The notes under the pieces: generated by a model
Told to the model about the DNA's origin: nothing
The model's input: the letters and a program-made list of their open reading frames with translations, nothing else
The model's database searches: none
IMG/VR virus record: IMGVR_UViG_3300020463_000145
Span: 1 to 22,983 of that record
Reading direction: 5' to 3' (one strand)
Length of the DNA stretch: 22,983 bases
Source: a virus
Shown here: positions 14,387-21,173 of the stretch, in pieces
Position numbering within the stretch: position 1 is the first letter of the stretch
How the letters are laid out: the number at the start of each line of letters is the position of its first letter
Program-made: the position numbers and the translations under genes

Positions 14387-17166
14387 TGGATGAATCATTT
14401 TCACGCATAGTACCTTCTCATAGAGTTGGTAATGATGGTTTCAACTGGTGGATTGGCCAAGTTGAAATTTCTGCTGCGGATGAAGAAAATAACAAAGGTG
14501 GTTACAGATATAAGGTAGCAATCGTAGGAGAACATCCTGCTGATAAGAACTCACTGGACACAAGTCAGTTGCCATGGGCAAACGTGATGATGCCAGTAAC
14601 TCACCCATTCACACCAGGTGCAATTGGAGGAGCTCATCCTCAGTTGGTAAATGGTTGTTGGGTGATGGGTTTTTATCTTGATAATGATAAAAATAAACCT
14701 ATAATCATTGGTTCAATTGGTCAAACACCAGGTGCCACAAGTAATATTCAAGATTGTATTCCTGATGATAAGACTAGATTTAAGACTTGTGTAAAAACAG
14801 ATGAAGTATTTGCACCAATAGTTGAAGTTGATGGAGAAGAGGGTAGTATAGATGATAAACAAAGGCAAACTGTTTTAGCAGATGGAACAAGAGATGGTGA
14901 TGGTAAGGAAAGAGTAGACTTAGGAACTAGAAAAAAAGAAGATTTTAAAAGAGAAGAATTTTGTATTACACCAGCAAGTGAAGGAGATTGTGATGACTTA
15001 AAAAAAGATTTCACATACATTCTTGGTAATTTTTTAAAAGATGTACAAAACAGCAATGGTAATGTAGGAACATACTATACTAGCAAAGTTACAGGAAGTG
15101 TTAATGACACTATTAATATAGGAAGAAGATATGTACATAAAGCAATTGCTGTAATTCAAAAATTCCTAGCAAAAGTAAAGGGATACATAACATCACTTTT
15201 ACAGAAGGCAGTAAATAAATTAGTCAAAGCACTATTAAGACCTTCTGAGAGTGGTAATGCTTTAACACCTGTAACAGAATTTTTTAACAAACTTCTTAAA
15301 AATTTGGGTTGTAAAATGGCAGACCTAGGTGATAGGTTGATTTCATGGTTAACAAATCTTTTAATGAGTTACATCAATCAAATCTATCGTGCTGCTGTAT
15401 GTCAGGTAGATGAGTTAGTAAACGGAATTATCTCTAAAATAATTCAATTAATGAATGAATTGTTTGATTCTATTTTAGGTCCTCTACAAGATATTCTAGG
15501 TGCTATTGCTGCCCCACTAAACATGATTGGTAATGCAATTAATTATATTCTAAATCTACTTGGTATTTCTTGTGATGGTCCTGACAATGATTGTGCAGAT
15601 GATAAACTATGTACAACTGGAGAAAGAGGAAATGCTGTAGATGACTTCCTAGACAAATTATTAGCAGATCTTGATACTTTGTTTGGCGATACTCCTGCTG
15701 ATTTTACACAATATGTTTGCGATGAAGCATATACAGGTGCACCATTAACTTTCACAACTGTAGGATTTACAGGGGGAGTTCCTCAAATAGGAACTGGAAC
15801 TAATTCACCAAAAATTACATACTCTATTAATGATATACAGGTAACAGAGGGTGATATTGCAATATTTACTGTTACTAGATCTGGTCAGACTGATATAGCA
15901 TCATCTGTTGAGTTTAAAGTACTGAATGGTCAAGGAACTGCTACTGTCGGACAAGATTTTCTTAATGCAGACGGTATTTTAGGATTCTCTCCTAATGAAA
16001 CTGCTAAAACTATTGAAATCCAAACTTTAGTTGATTTTGATAGTGATAGTAATGAGACTTTCTTTATTAGAATAAAAAATAACTCCCCAGAGGGAAGTAT
16101 ACCAATTAAATTTAAAAAAGATATTGGTAAATGCACTATTATAGAGAAAGATATAAAAGAACCTTACGATCCTTATAAACCAGATCCAACAGATCCATTT
16201 GATCCAATACCAGACATACCAGATAACATATTAGATGAAGACGATGGAACTGGTGATAGTGGTGATACAACACCTACTTTTGCTGTGGTTGCAAATAGAT
16301 CATCAGTTCCAGAGGGAGAATTTGTAATTTATACGGTCACAACAACTAATGTTGAAAGTGGAAGTATACTGTATTACACTCTATCTGGTGTTGGTATTAC
16401 AAATGATGATATTGTTGGTAATAAATTAACTGGCGAATTTGTAATTGACACCAATACTGCAAAAATTACAGTTGGAATTGCTGATGATAGTACAGTAGAA
16501 GATATAGAGACTTTAACTTTTACAATTAATGGAACAGATGCATCAGTAGATGTTCTTATTACAGTAGACGATGTTGATATTGAGGATGGAGGTGTTGGTG
16601 ATTCCCCAGAAACTGTATTTGAAGACTTTAAACTTCCAATAGTCAACACTGGTGACATCATTACAGATGAAAATGGTGGTATTATAGAAATACCTATTGA
16701 TAATCCTGGTGGTGCATGGGCAGAAGCACCTTATGTTTTCATTGGTGGAGAAGGAAATGGTGCAACAGGAGTTGGTTTATTAGATGAAGGAGGGTTTCTT
16801 ACAGAAATTAGAATTCATTCATCAGGATTTGGATACAAGAAAAATCTTGCGAAAGATAAAAATGTAAGATGTATCATTGATTCATTTACTATACTGAAAA
16901 CAGGCAGAGGTTACACATCTACTCCAGATTTATATGTAAATGGTCAACTTGGTATTGCAGAAGCAATCGTAGAAAATGAAGTTGTTATTGGTGCTCGTAT
17001 ATTAAATAGACAAATAACTTTTGAAAAATTCCCTGCAATTAGTATTGTAGGTGGAGGCGGTTATGGTGCTAGAATGTTACCATCACTAGCATGTCTAGAT
17101 ACTAATGCTCTTACTACAGTTGGTGCTACTAAGATTGGTACTGGTAAATATGTTGATTGCCCATAA
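14386..17166 (+). CDS. 5: gp5-like hub spike with OB fold and Calx-beta domains
   Basis: A 926-residue protein. Residues 1-115 form the gp5-type OB fold: FNWWIGQVEIS, KVAIVGEHP, LPWANVMMPVTHPF and VMGFYLDNDKNKPIIIGSIG. No T4-like lysozyme domain follows. Instead there is an acidic linker (to about 200), an amphipathic helical region with several Cys (about 240-440), two Calx-beta-like domains (about 482-587 and 631-730) joined by a Pro/Asp-rich linker, and a Gly-rich C-terminal region (about 770-920) with GFGYKK and GRGYTSTP. The OB fold would attach the spike to the hub, and the added domains may contact the cell surface. The stop overlaps the next start (TAATG). Confidence 0.83.
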   Translation: MDESFSRIVPSHRVGNDGFNWWIGQVEISAADEENNKGGYRYKVAIVGEHPADKNSLDTSQLPWANVMMPVTHPFTPGAIGGAHPQLVNGCWVMGFYLDNDKNKPIIIGSIGQTPGATSNIQDCIPDDKTRFKTCVKTDEVFAPIVEVDGEEGSIDDKQRQTVLADGTRDGDGKERVDLGTRKKEDFKREEFCITPASEGDCDDLKKDFTYILGNFLKDVQNSNGNVGTYYTSKVTGSVNDTINIGRRYVHKAIAVIQKFLAKVKGYITSLLQKAVNKLVKALLRPSESGNALTPVTEFFNKLLKNLGCKMADLGDRLISWLTNLLMSYINQIYRAAVCQVDELVNGIISKIIQLMNELFDSILGPLQDILGAIAAPLNMIGNAINYILNLLGISCDGPDNDCADDKLCTTGERGNAVDDFLDKLLADLDTLFGDTPADFTQYVCDEAYTGAPLTFTTVGFTGGVPQIGTGTNSPKITYSINDIQVTEGDIAIFTVTRSGQTDIASSVEFKVLNGQGTATVGQDFLNADGILGFSPNETAKTIEIQTLVDFDSDSNETFFIRIKNNSPEGSIPIKFKKDIGKCTIIEKDIKEPYDPYKPDPTDPFDPIPDIPDNILDEDDGTGDSGDTTPTFAVVANRSSVPEGEFVIYTVTTTNVESGSILYYTLSGVGITNDDIVGNKLTGEFVIDTNTAKITVGIADDSTVEDIETLTFTINGTDASVDVLITVDDVDIEDGGVGDSPETVFEDFKLPIVNTGDIITDENGGIIEIPIDNPGGAWAEAPYVFIGGEGNGATGVGLLDEGGFLTEIRIHSSGFGYKKNLAKDKNVRCIIDSFTILKTGRGYTSTPDLYVNGQLGIAEAIVENEVVIGARILNRQITFEKFPAISIVGGGGYGARMLPSLACLDTNALTTVGATKIGTGKYVDCP

Positions 17167-18266
17167 TGTCTCACGCTCGTCCTGCTAATACCTATCCAGA
17201 TTCAATCTTTCAGCAAACAACAGCTGATGAATCTCAAGAACTTTCTAGTGGTCCTAGGTTTACAACACTTATAAAAGATACAAGAACTAGAGCAGAACTT
17301 TATACAAGAGTTCTTCCTGATGACACTTCTGCTGCTCTTTGTATTGATGGACCTGCAACTGGATCTTCTAGTGGTCACATTGCTCTTGATAGTCTCGGTA
17401 GAGTTAAGATTTTAACTGGTGATAGAACTGATAACTCTCCAGCATCAGGTCAACTTCAAATAAAAACATTTGGACAAGTACAACAACATCTAGAGGCTAG
17501 TTATATTGAGTATAATGCTGGACAAGATGAAGGTGAGTATGCTTTGAATATTAAAGCATATGGAAAAGTAACAGAAAATTGTGTAGGACATCAAAGAACT
17601 ATAAAAGCAACAAAGATTGTTATTGATGCTGATGATCTATTAGTAATTAAAGGACAAAATGTAAGAATTCAAGCACAAGGAGAACTTCAACTTGCAGGAT
17701 CTCAGATGACCAAAGTTTTGGTTAATGATAAAGAAATTATCCTAGGTCAAAAAATGGTATTTGGTGCTGGTGAAGATACAAGAATGGCATTTGATCCTCG
17801 TGCAAATATTAGTGTAATATCAACTGGACATGTTAACCATCAAATAATAGGAGATTATAGACTTAGAACTGGTGGAGTAATGCACATGGAAGGTGCTGGC
17901 GGCACATTTGCTGCTCCATTAATAAAAACTGGACGTCAATTTGGATTAAAGATGAATACTTTGACAAAATCATATTATGGTGGTAATGTTAGTGCAGAAC
18001 TCAATGCTCCAATAGTTAAAGTTGGTGGTGGACAAACACCTGGTATAGTAAAAGTAAATGCAACTGATTACAGTTTAGATACGTCAGGAAAAGCAGATAT
18101 GACTATTCAAGGAACATCAAAGTATGAAGTTACTGGAAATTTAGACATAGAGGGTTCTAATCTCAATGTTAAAGGTGCAAACACAGTCGTAGAGGGAACT
18201 GGAATGGTAGAAGTTAAGAGTGCTGGAAATGTTAAGATTACTGGAGCATTAATTTACCTTAACTAA
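17166..18266 (+). CDS. Beta-helix needle protein (gp5 C-terminal-like)
   Basis: A 366-residue protein beginning at the ATG in the TAATG junction (an upstream TTG at 17157 is less likely). The N-terminal 110 residues are polar. From about residue 110 onward the sequence is a run of short strands with V-x-G, I-x-A and Gly turns, for example DLLVIKGQNVRIQAQGELQL and the closing VTGNLDIEGSNLNVKGANTV followed by VEGTGMVEVKSAGNVKITG. This is the pattern of the trimeric beta-helix of T4 gp5C and VgrG tips. I infer that it forms the puncturing needle as a separate chain. It is followed by about 25 bases and a new promoter. Confidence 0.72.
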   Translation: MSHARPANTYPDSIFQQTTADESQELSSGPRFTTLIKDTRTRAELYTRVLPDDTSAALCIDGPATGSSSGHIALDSLGRVKILTGDRTDNSPASGQLQIKTFGQVQQHLEASYIEYNAGQDEGEYALNIKAYGKVTENCVGHQRTIKATKIVIDADDLLVIKGQNVRIQAQGELQLAGSQMTKVLVNDKEIILGQKMVFGAGEDTRMAFDPRANISVISTGHVNHQIIGDYRLRTGGVMHMEGAGGTFAAPLIKTGRQFGLKMNTLTKSYYGGNVSAELNAPIVKVGGGQTPGIVKVNATDYSLDTSGKADMTIQGTSKYEVTGNLDIEGSNLNVKGANTVVEGTGMVEVKSAGNVKITGALIYLN

Positions 18267-18293
18267 GACATAAGGTATCCTAATATACAAAGG

Positions 18294-18320
18294 TTGACAA
18301 ATTAGAAAAAGTAGTATAAT
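18294..18320 (+). promoter_or_regulatory. Consensus sigma70 promoter, 15-base spacer
   Basis: TTGACA (18294-18299) and TATAAT (18315-18320) are both perfect hexamers, with a 15-base spacer instead of 17. The transcript would begin near 18327 and carry a leader of about 100 bases before the exported protein at 18426. It lies in a late-gene region but looks host-type. Confidence 0.75.
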
Positions 18321-18330
18321 ATACTCTTAC

Positions 18331-18411
18331 ACAGGATCCGAAAGATCGTAACCCTGCGTAAAGACACCCAAGTCGGGGTAGTCTCACATCCGCAGGATTT
18401 ATCTTGCGAGA
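18331..18411 (+). ncRNA. Structured 5' leader, candidate cis-regulatory RNA
   Basis: An outer stem CCTGCG (18353-18358) with CGCAGG (18391-18396) encloses an inner 8-bp stem. The inner stem is AGAC+ACCC (18362-18369) with GGGT+GTCT (18376-18384, one bulged A), closed by the loop AAGTCG. Unpaired TAA and CACATC flank it. A 4-bp GATC/GATC hairpin lies just upstream, and CTTGCGAG lies downstream near the start codon. An alternative ATCC-GCA-GGAT hairpin (18388-18398) would break the outer stem, so a switch between folds is possible. I do not match it to a named riboswitch. Confidence 0.55.
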
Positions 18412-18425
18412 AATAAAAAACAAAA

Positions 18426-18797
18426 ATGATCAAATCAACAATCGCAGCACTTGCTGCAACTCCTCTTCTATTTTCTGGTGCTGCGTTTGCAGGTCCTTAC
18501 GTTAATGTGGAAGCTAGTGGTTCATATCCAGACGGAGCATATACATCAGGAACTTGGGAATTCCAAATTGGATACGAAGGTTCTACACCTAATGGAATTG
18601 ACTGGTACGTATCTGGTGGTCCTACAGTGACTCACACAGAAACTGCTGATGAGTTCGGTGACACTGAACTTATTGGTTACATCGGTGGCGGTAAGTCCAT
18701 CAATGATAGCGTAGGAGTATACGGTGAACTATCAGGTGCTACTAATGTAGATGACGTAGACTGGTCTGGAAAGGCAGGACTTAAGTACACTTTCTAG
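18426..18797 (+). CDS. Small exported protein, outer-membrane-like
   Basis: A 123-residue protein with a clear Sec signal peptide: MIKS, a hydrophobic core to residue 17, and likely cleavage after AFA (residue 22). The mature part of about 101 residues is acidic, Gly/Ser/Thr-rich and made of alternating strand-like segments (YVNVEASGSY, TWEFQIGYEG, DWYVSGGPTV, ELIGYIGGGK, VGVYGELSGA). It ends GKAGLKYTF, with the terminal Phe and alternating pattern of an outer-membrane beta-barrel targeting signal. It has its own promoter, a structured leader and a terminator. Function is unknown; similar proteins occur in cyanophages from memory. It is rather short for a classical 8-strand barrel, so a periplasmic or oligomeric form is possible. 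Confidence 0.8.
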   Translation: MIKSTIAALAATPLLFSGAAFAGPYVNVEASGSYPDGAYTSGTWEFQIGYEGSTPNGIDWYVSGGPTVTHTETADEFGDTELIGYIGGGKSINDSVGVYGELSGATNVDDVDWSGKAGLKYTF

Positions 18798-18817
18798 TGC
18801 TTTCTTAACATAATCTT

Positions 18818-18842
18818 AAGACCCTTTCGGGGGTCTTTTTTT
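18818..18842 (+). terminator. Hairpin terminator
   Basis: AAGACCC (18818-18824) pairs with GGGTCTT (18831-18837), loop TTTCGG, followed by a run of T. It ends the transcript of the exported protein gene. Confidence 0.9.
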
Positions 18843-18890
18843 ATGTCAGCAACTCCTAACATCTAAATAATGTTACAGGAGGTAAAGACA

Positions 18891-19064
18891 ATGTTACACA
18901 TAAGTTGGAAGACACCAGAAGTTCCAGAATATAATGCAGAAATTCACAATCCAGAGAGGGTCTTTGCCCTGCTATGTTACCGAGGAGTTCACTATGCCAA
19001 GTGGGTGACTCTTGATGTGTTTAAAGTGTTTAACTGGGAAACAAGTAATCCAAGAAAAAATTAA
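18891..19064 (+). CDS. Small hypothetical protein
   Basis: A 57-residue protein starting at the ATG at 18891, which has an ideal AGGAGGT ribosome-binding site (18877-18883). An in-frame ATG at 18870 lies before that site and is not used on this view. The sequence (MLHISWKTPEVPEYNAEI ... FALLCYRGVHYAKWVTLDVF) is aromatic-rich, has no membrane segment, and shows no family I recognise. It is a single-gene unit between two terminators. Confidence 0.65.
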   Translation: MLHISWKTPEVPEYNAEIHNPERVFALLCYRGVHYAKWVTLDVFKVFNWETSNPRKN

Positions 19065-19069
19065 ATTTT

Positions 19070-19098
19070 AGACCTCTACATAGTAGGGGTCTTTTTTT
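19070..19098 (+). terminator. Hairpin terminator, 10-bp stem
   Basis: AGACCTCTAC (19070-19079) pairs with GTAGGGGTCT (19083-19092) with one G-T pair and the loop ATA, followed by seven T. Confidence 0.9.
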
Positions 19099-19103
19099 AT
19101 ATA

Positions 19104-19247
19104 ATGAATCTACTCAAGCATCCGTTGTTTCAGATCAATATGATAATTGTTTGTTCTCTTTTGTTTATAGAAATATTACATGTTAATTATCATAGAACAG
19201 CACCTCCCTGTCCTACACAGCAAATAGAGATGGAGAATGATTGGTAA
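19104..19247 (+). CDS. Small single-pass membrane protein
   Basis: A 47-residue open frame starting just after the terminator. Residues 12-26 (NMIIVCSLLFIEILH) form a membrane segment, and the rest is polar with PPCPT. There is no strong ribosome-binding site in the T-rich start region, so expression is uncertain. Small proteins of this kind are common in cyanophage accessory stretches. Confidence 0.4.
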   Translation: MNLLKHPLFQINMIIVCSLLFIEILHVNYHRTAPPCPTQQIEMENDW

Positions 19248-19252
19248 ATCAA

Positions 19253-19295
19253 GATATAACTATTGGTTATACTATAAATAATTTTTAGTTATATC
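19253..19295. repeat. 10-bp perfect inverted repeat around a late promoter
   Basis: GATATAACTA (19253-19262) and TAGTTATATC (19286-19295) are exact reverse complements. The 23-base interval contains TATAAATA. The right arm begins at the predicted transcription start. Confidence 0.75.
19273..19280 (+). promoter_or_regulatory. T4-type late promoter
   Basis: A perfect TATAAATA, 22 bases before the ATG at 19302. The predicted start is near 19286. It would drive the small-gene operon running from 19302 to at least 20022. Confidence 0.8.
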
Positions 19296-19301
19296 AGTGG
19301 T

Positions 19302-19601
19302 ATGCTATCAACACAATATCGTCTTCGGTTAGAAGGCATTTGCAAGTCAATTGCAGCGGGGACCGAAGTTAGTATGGGGGATATGATATGGGCACAAAAA
19401 TTATCTAAAGCAAACACCTCAGCAAGAGGTATGCTACAAACAGCAAGAAGAATGAGTAAGAATCCGAACGATTCTTTTTTGAATAACTTGAATATTGGAG
19501 ACCCCGATTCAAGTAATCACCGTAGGGGTTTCTTTAAACCAGAAGATGTGGTAGAATGGTTTCATCAAGAACGATCAGATGATTGGAGGCAACGAGACTG
19601 A
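19302..19601 (+). CDS. Conserved cyanophage protein, function unknown
   Basis: A 99-residue soluble, basic and helical protein. The segment MIWAQKLSKANTSARGMLQTARRMSKNP looks like a pair of helices with a nucleic-acid-binding charge pattern, and the C-terminus is acidic and Trp-rich (EDVVEWFHQERSDDW). From memory, similar proteins are widespread in T4-like cyanophages with no assigned role. It is first after the late promoter at 19273 and joins the next gene by TGATG. Confidence 0.7.
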   Translation: MLSTQYRLRLEGICKSIAAGTEVSMGDMIWAQKLSKANTSARGMLQTARRMSKNPNDSFLNNLNIGDPDSSNHRRGFFKPEDVVEWFHQERSDDWRQRD

Positions 19602-19792
19602 TGTGGCAATTTTTTCAATGGGCATGGAATTTAGATTGGGGTGAAGGTTTTGCTTTACTTGCATGTTTATTTGTATTCTGGTATGGAAAGAAATGGATAG
19701 ATAGTAAGTTTGGTTCCATCAATCAAAAACAAGCAAAACAACTTAAAAGAATTATCAGAGAAGCAATAGACGAATCGGAACTGATAAAATGA
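19601..19792 (+). CDS. Small membrane-anchored protein
   Basis: A 63-residue protein from the ATG in the TGATG junction; a GGAGG site lies upstream at about 19585-19589. An N-terminal hydrophobic segment (GFALLACLFVFWYG, about residues 16-29) is preceded by Trp-rich residues and followed by a basic helix (KQAKQLKRIIREAIDES). It probably has one membrane pass with a cytoplasmic tail. Function is unknown. It overlaps the glutaredoxin-like gene by ATGA. Confidence 0.65.
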   Translation: MWQFFQWAWNLDWGEGFALLACLFVFWYGKKWIDSKFGSINQKQAKQLKRIIREAIDESELIK

Positions 19793-20022
19793 AAGTAGTA
19801 TTGTATTCTAACGGAAATCAAGAATGTGAACGTGTAAAGCAATTACTAAAGTCAGTAAAAGGAGAATTCTTAGAGTATTTTTTAGATGATGGTTTTACAC
19901 AACAACAGTTTGACATGGAATTTGGTGGAGATGCAAGTTATCCACAAATACAAATTGACTATAAACATATTGGTAATTTAAAAGATACGTTGCATTATTT
20001 GCAAGACTGTGGTAAGATATAG
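19789..20022 (+). CDS. Glutaredoxin-like protein with altered active site
   Basis: A 77-residue thioredoxin-fold protein of the glutaredoxin family. Seen are the first strand KVVLYSN, the helix ECERVKQLLKS, the cis-Pro motif SYPQIQI (Pro52) and the glutathione-side element HIGNLKDTLHYL. The usual C-x-x-C is N10-Q-E-C13: the nucleophilic first Cys is Asn and only the second Cys remains. A normal disulfide reductase activity is therefore doubtful. It may bind a partner or glutathione, or use Cys13 alone. T4-like phages carry NrdC-type glutaredoxins that serve ribonucleotide reductase. It is coupled to the previous gene by ATGA. Confidence 0.8.
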   Translation: MKVVLYSNGNQECERVKQLLKSVKGEFLEYFLDDGFTQQQFDMEFGGDASYPQIQIDYKHIGNLKDTLHYLQDCGKI

Positions 20023-20039
20023 GTAATTATAGATAAGAT

Positions 20040-20252
20040 ATGAACTGTTGGCATTGTAACACTGAACTGATATGGGGAGGTGATAATGAATGCGAATGGG
20101 CAGAAGATTTTAGTTTTGTTACGAATCTCTCTTGCCCTGAATGTAATTCTTATGTAGAAGTATATTTTCCTAAAGAAAATGAAAGTCCCAAATTGGCAGC
20201 ATCACAGCAAGAAGGAACTGAAGAGGACTCTCAAACCTCAAGCACTTCGTAG
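20040..20252 (+). CDS. Small zinc-ribbon protein
   Basis: A 70-residue protein. Cys3-x2-Cys6 and Cys32-x2-Cys35 form a likely zinc ribbon, with strand-like sequence between (ELIWGGD, FSFVTNL). After about residue 46 the sequence becomes low-complexity and acidic/Ser-rich (QQEGTEEDSQTSSTS), where another reading frame is open. Small zinc ribbons of this kind are common in T4-like phages and may contact nucleic acid or polymerase; the role here is unknown. Confidence 0.65.
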   Translation: MNCWHCNTELIWGGDNECEWAEDFSFVTNLSCPECNSYVEVYFPKENESPKLAASQQEGTEEDSQTSSTS

Positions 20253-20310
20253 TGCAAAAAAACGTCTTAAATTTCTCAAAATTAAACTTCGGTTAAATAG
20301 TAGTACATGA
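20179..20310 (+). CDS. Small very basic protein, overlapping frame
   Basis: A 43-residue open frame starting within the zinc-ribbon gene (+1 relative) and ending 10 bases before the next gene. It is extremely basic: MKVPNWQHHSKKELKRTLK, then PQALRSAKKRLKFLKIKLRL. The composition is that of a nucleic-acid-binding peptide. The ribosome-binding site is weak (AAAGAAA). The matching stretch of the zinc-ribbon frame is low-complexity, which makes this frame more likely to be the selected one. Confidence 0.4.
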   Translation: MKVPNWQHHSKKELKRTLKPQALRSAKKRLKFLKIKLRLNSST

Positions 20311-20320
20311 GGTACTCACG

Positions 20321-20599
20321 ATGGAGAATAAGTATGTATTGAGTAAAAGGTTTTGTTTCGTAGACAATGTACCAGTTCAAATGTTTTTTGTGAACGAAAT
20401 ACCTTTTGCCATGGATCCTTTAGACGACATGGAAAAACAAGACGTTTGGATATTGTCAGAGTGTGCTATTAATCCAACATACACTTTAGATGATGTGCTA
20501 AGATGGTCTGAATACTTAATACAAGAAGAGTGTCACCCAGTCTTATTTGAATTGGAATTAGTTACAAAAGAAGGATTACCTGATGAGTCAATTTATTGA
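20321..20599 (+). CDS. Hypothetical acidic protein
   Basis: A 92-residue acidic soluble protein with a GAGGT ribosome-binding site near 20309-20313. It is rich in aromatic residues (RFCFVDNVPVQMFFVNEIPF) with no signal peptide or recognised motif; the end is helical (DDVLRWSEYLIQEE). It overlaps cpeT by 17 bases, so the two are probably co-translated, and a link to the bilin lyase is possible but only by position. Confidence 0.65.
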   Translation: MENKYVLSKRFCFVDNVPVQMFFVNEIPFAMDPLDDMEKQDVWILSECAINPTYTLDDVLRWSEYLIQEECHPVLFELELVTKEGLPDESIY

Positions 20600-21113
20600 T
20601 TTTTTGGTTGGAACATTTGCAAATAAAATACAAGCACAGTCCCATCCTACTCGTTATGCTCATATTCGTGTCTCTCATCGTTTGATAGGAGAGAACAGAA
20701 TCTATGGAGAACAAGCTTATAATTATCTTTTAAATCGTCCTTACCGTCAATTTGTTATTGATGTTGTAGAAGAGAGTGAAGAAGAGTATCGTTTAAAAAA
20801 TTATGAAATTGCAGACCCTCTACAGTTTGCACAATGTAAAGGACTTGATAAGATTACAGATGATATACTAACATATCGTGAAGGGTGTGATGTTATCATG
20901 AGAAAGACAGGTTCCAAATCATATCTTGGTGGCACATCCACATGTAATTGTTTTGTAACTTGGAATGGAGTTAAGACATATGTTCAAAATGAAGTTGGTC
21001 TTACAGAAGATGAATATCAGGTTACAGATAAAGGAATGCACGCAGAAGAACATACAAAGGTGTGGGGTTCTAATTATGGAGCATTTAAGTTTGTAAAACA
21101 AAACAATACTTGA
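20583..21113 (+). CDS. cpeT: CpeT-type phycobiliprotein lyase
   Basis: T-type lyase family (CpcT/CpeT), 176 residues; in hosts CpeT helps attach phycoerythrobilin to the beta subunit of phycoerythrin. Family features seen in order: RYAHIRVSHRLIG (about 24-36), EQAYNYLLNRPYRQFV (43-58), YEIADPLQFA, the GCDVIMRKTG segment, CNCFVTWNGVKTYV, and KVWGSNYGAFKF near the end. It is a beta-barrel lipocalin-like fold. Characterised cyanophage CpeT proteins bind phycoerythrobilin. With ho1 and pebS it completes a make-and-handle route for this pigment. The stop codon lies within the -35 box of the next promoter. Confidence 0.92.
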   Translation: MSQFIDFLVGTFANKIQAQSHPTRYAHIRVSHRLIGENRIYGEQAYNYLLNRPYRQFVIDVVEESEEEYRLKNYEIADPLQFAQCKGLDKITDDILTYREGCDVIMRKTGSKSYLGGTSTCNCFVTWNGVKTYVQNEVGLTEDEYQVTDKGMHAEEHTKVWGSNYGAFKFVKQNNT

Positions 21114-21138
21114 CAAATAATTCAGTTACTGTTATATT
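21110..21138 (+). promoter_or_regulatory. Sigma70-type promoter of HNH cassette
   Basis: TTGACA (21110-21115), a 17-base spacer, and TATATT (21133-21138); TATTAT two bases on is an alternative -10. The transcript would start near 21145. The -35 box contains the cpeT stop codon. Confidence 0.65.
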
Positions 21139-21173
21139 ATAAATGTTGGACGCAACATTGGGAGTGACTGAAT
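21120..21173. repeat. Nested dyad across promoter
   Basis: ATTCAGTTACT (21120-21130) pairs with AGTGACTGAAT (21163-21173), 11 bp with one G-T. Inside it AATGTTG (21142-21148) pairs exactly with CAACATT (21153-21159), loop GACG. The outer left arm lies in the promoter spacer and so is outside the transcript, which points to a DNA-level site. Confidence 0.6.

Noticed and set aside
14386-17166. gp5 lysozyme domain
   Set aside because: No T4 lysozyme-like catalytic pattern was found after the OB fold; the following region is an acidic linker and amphipathic helices.
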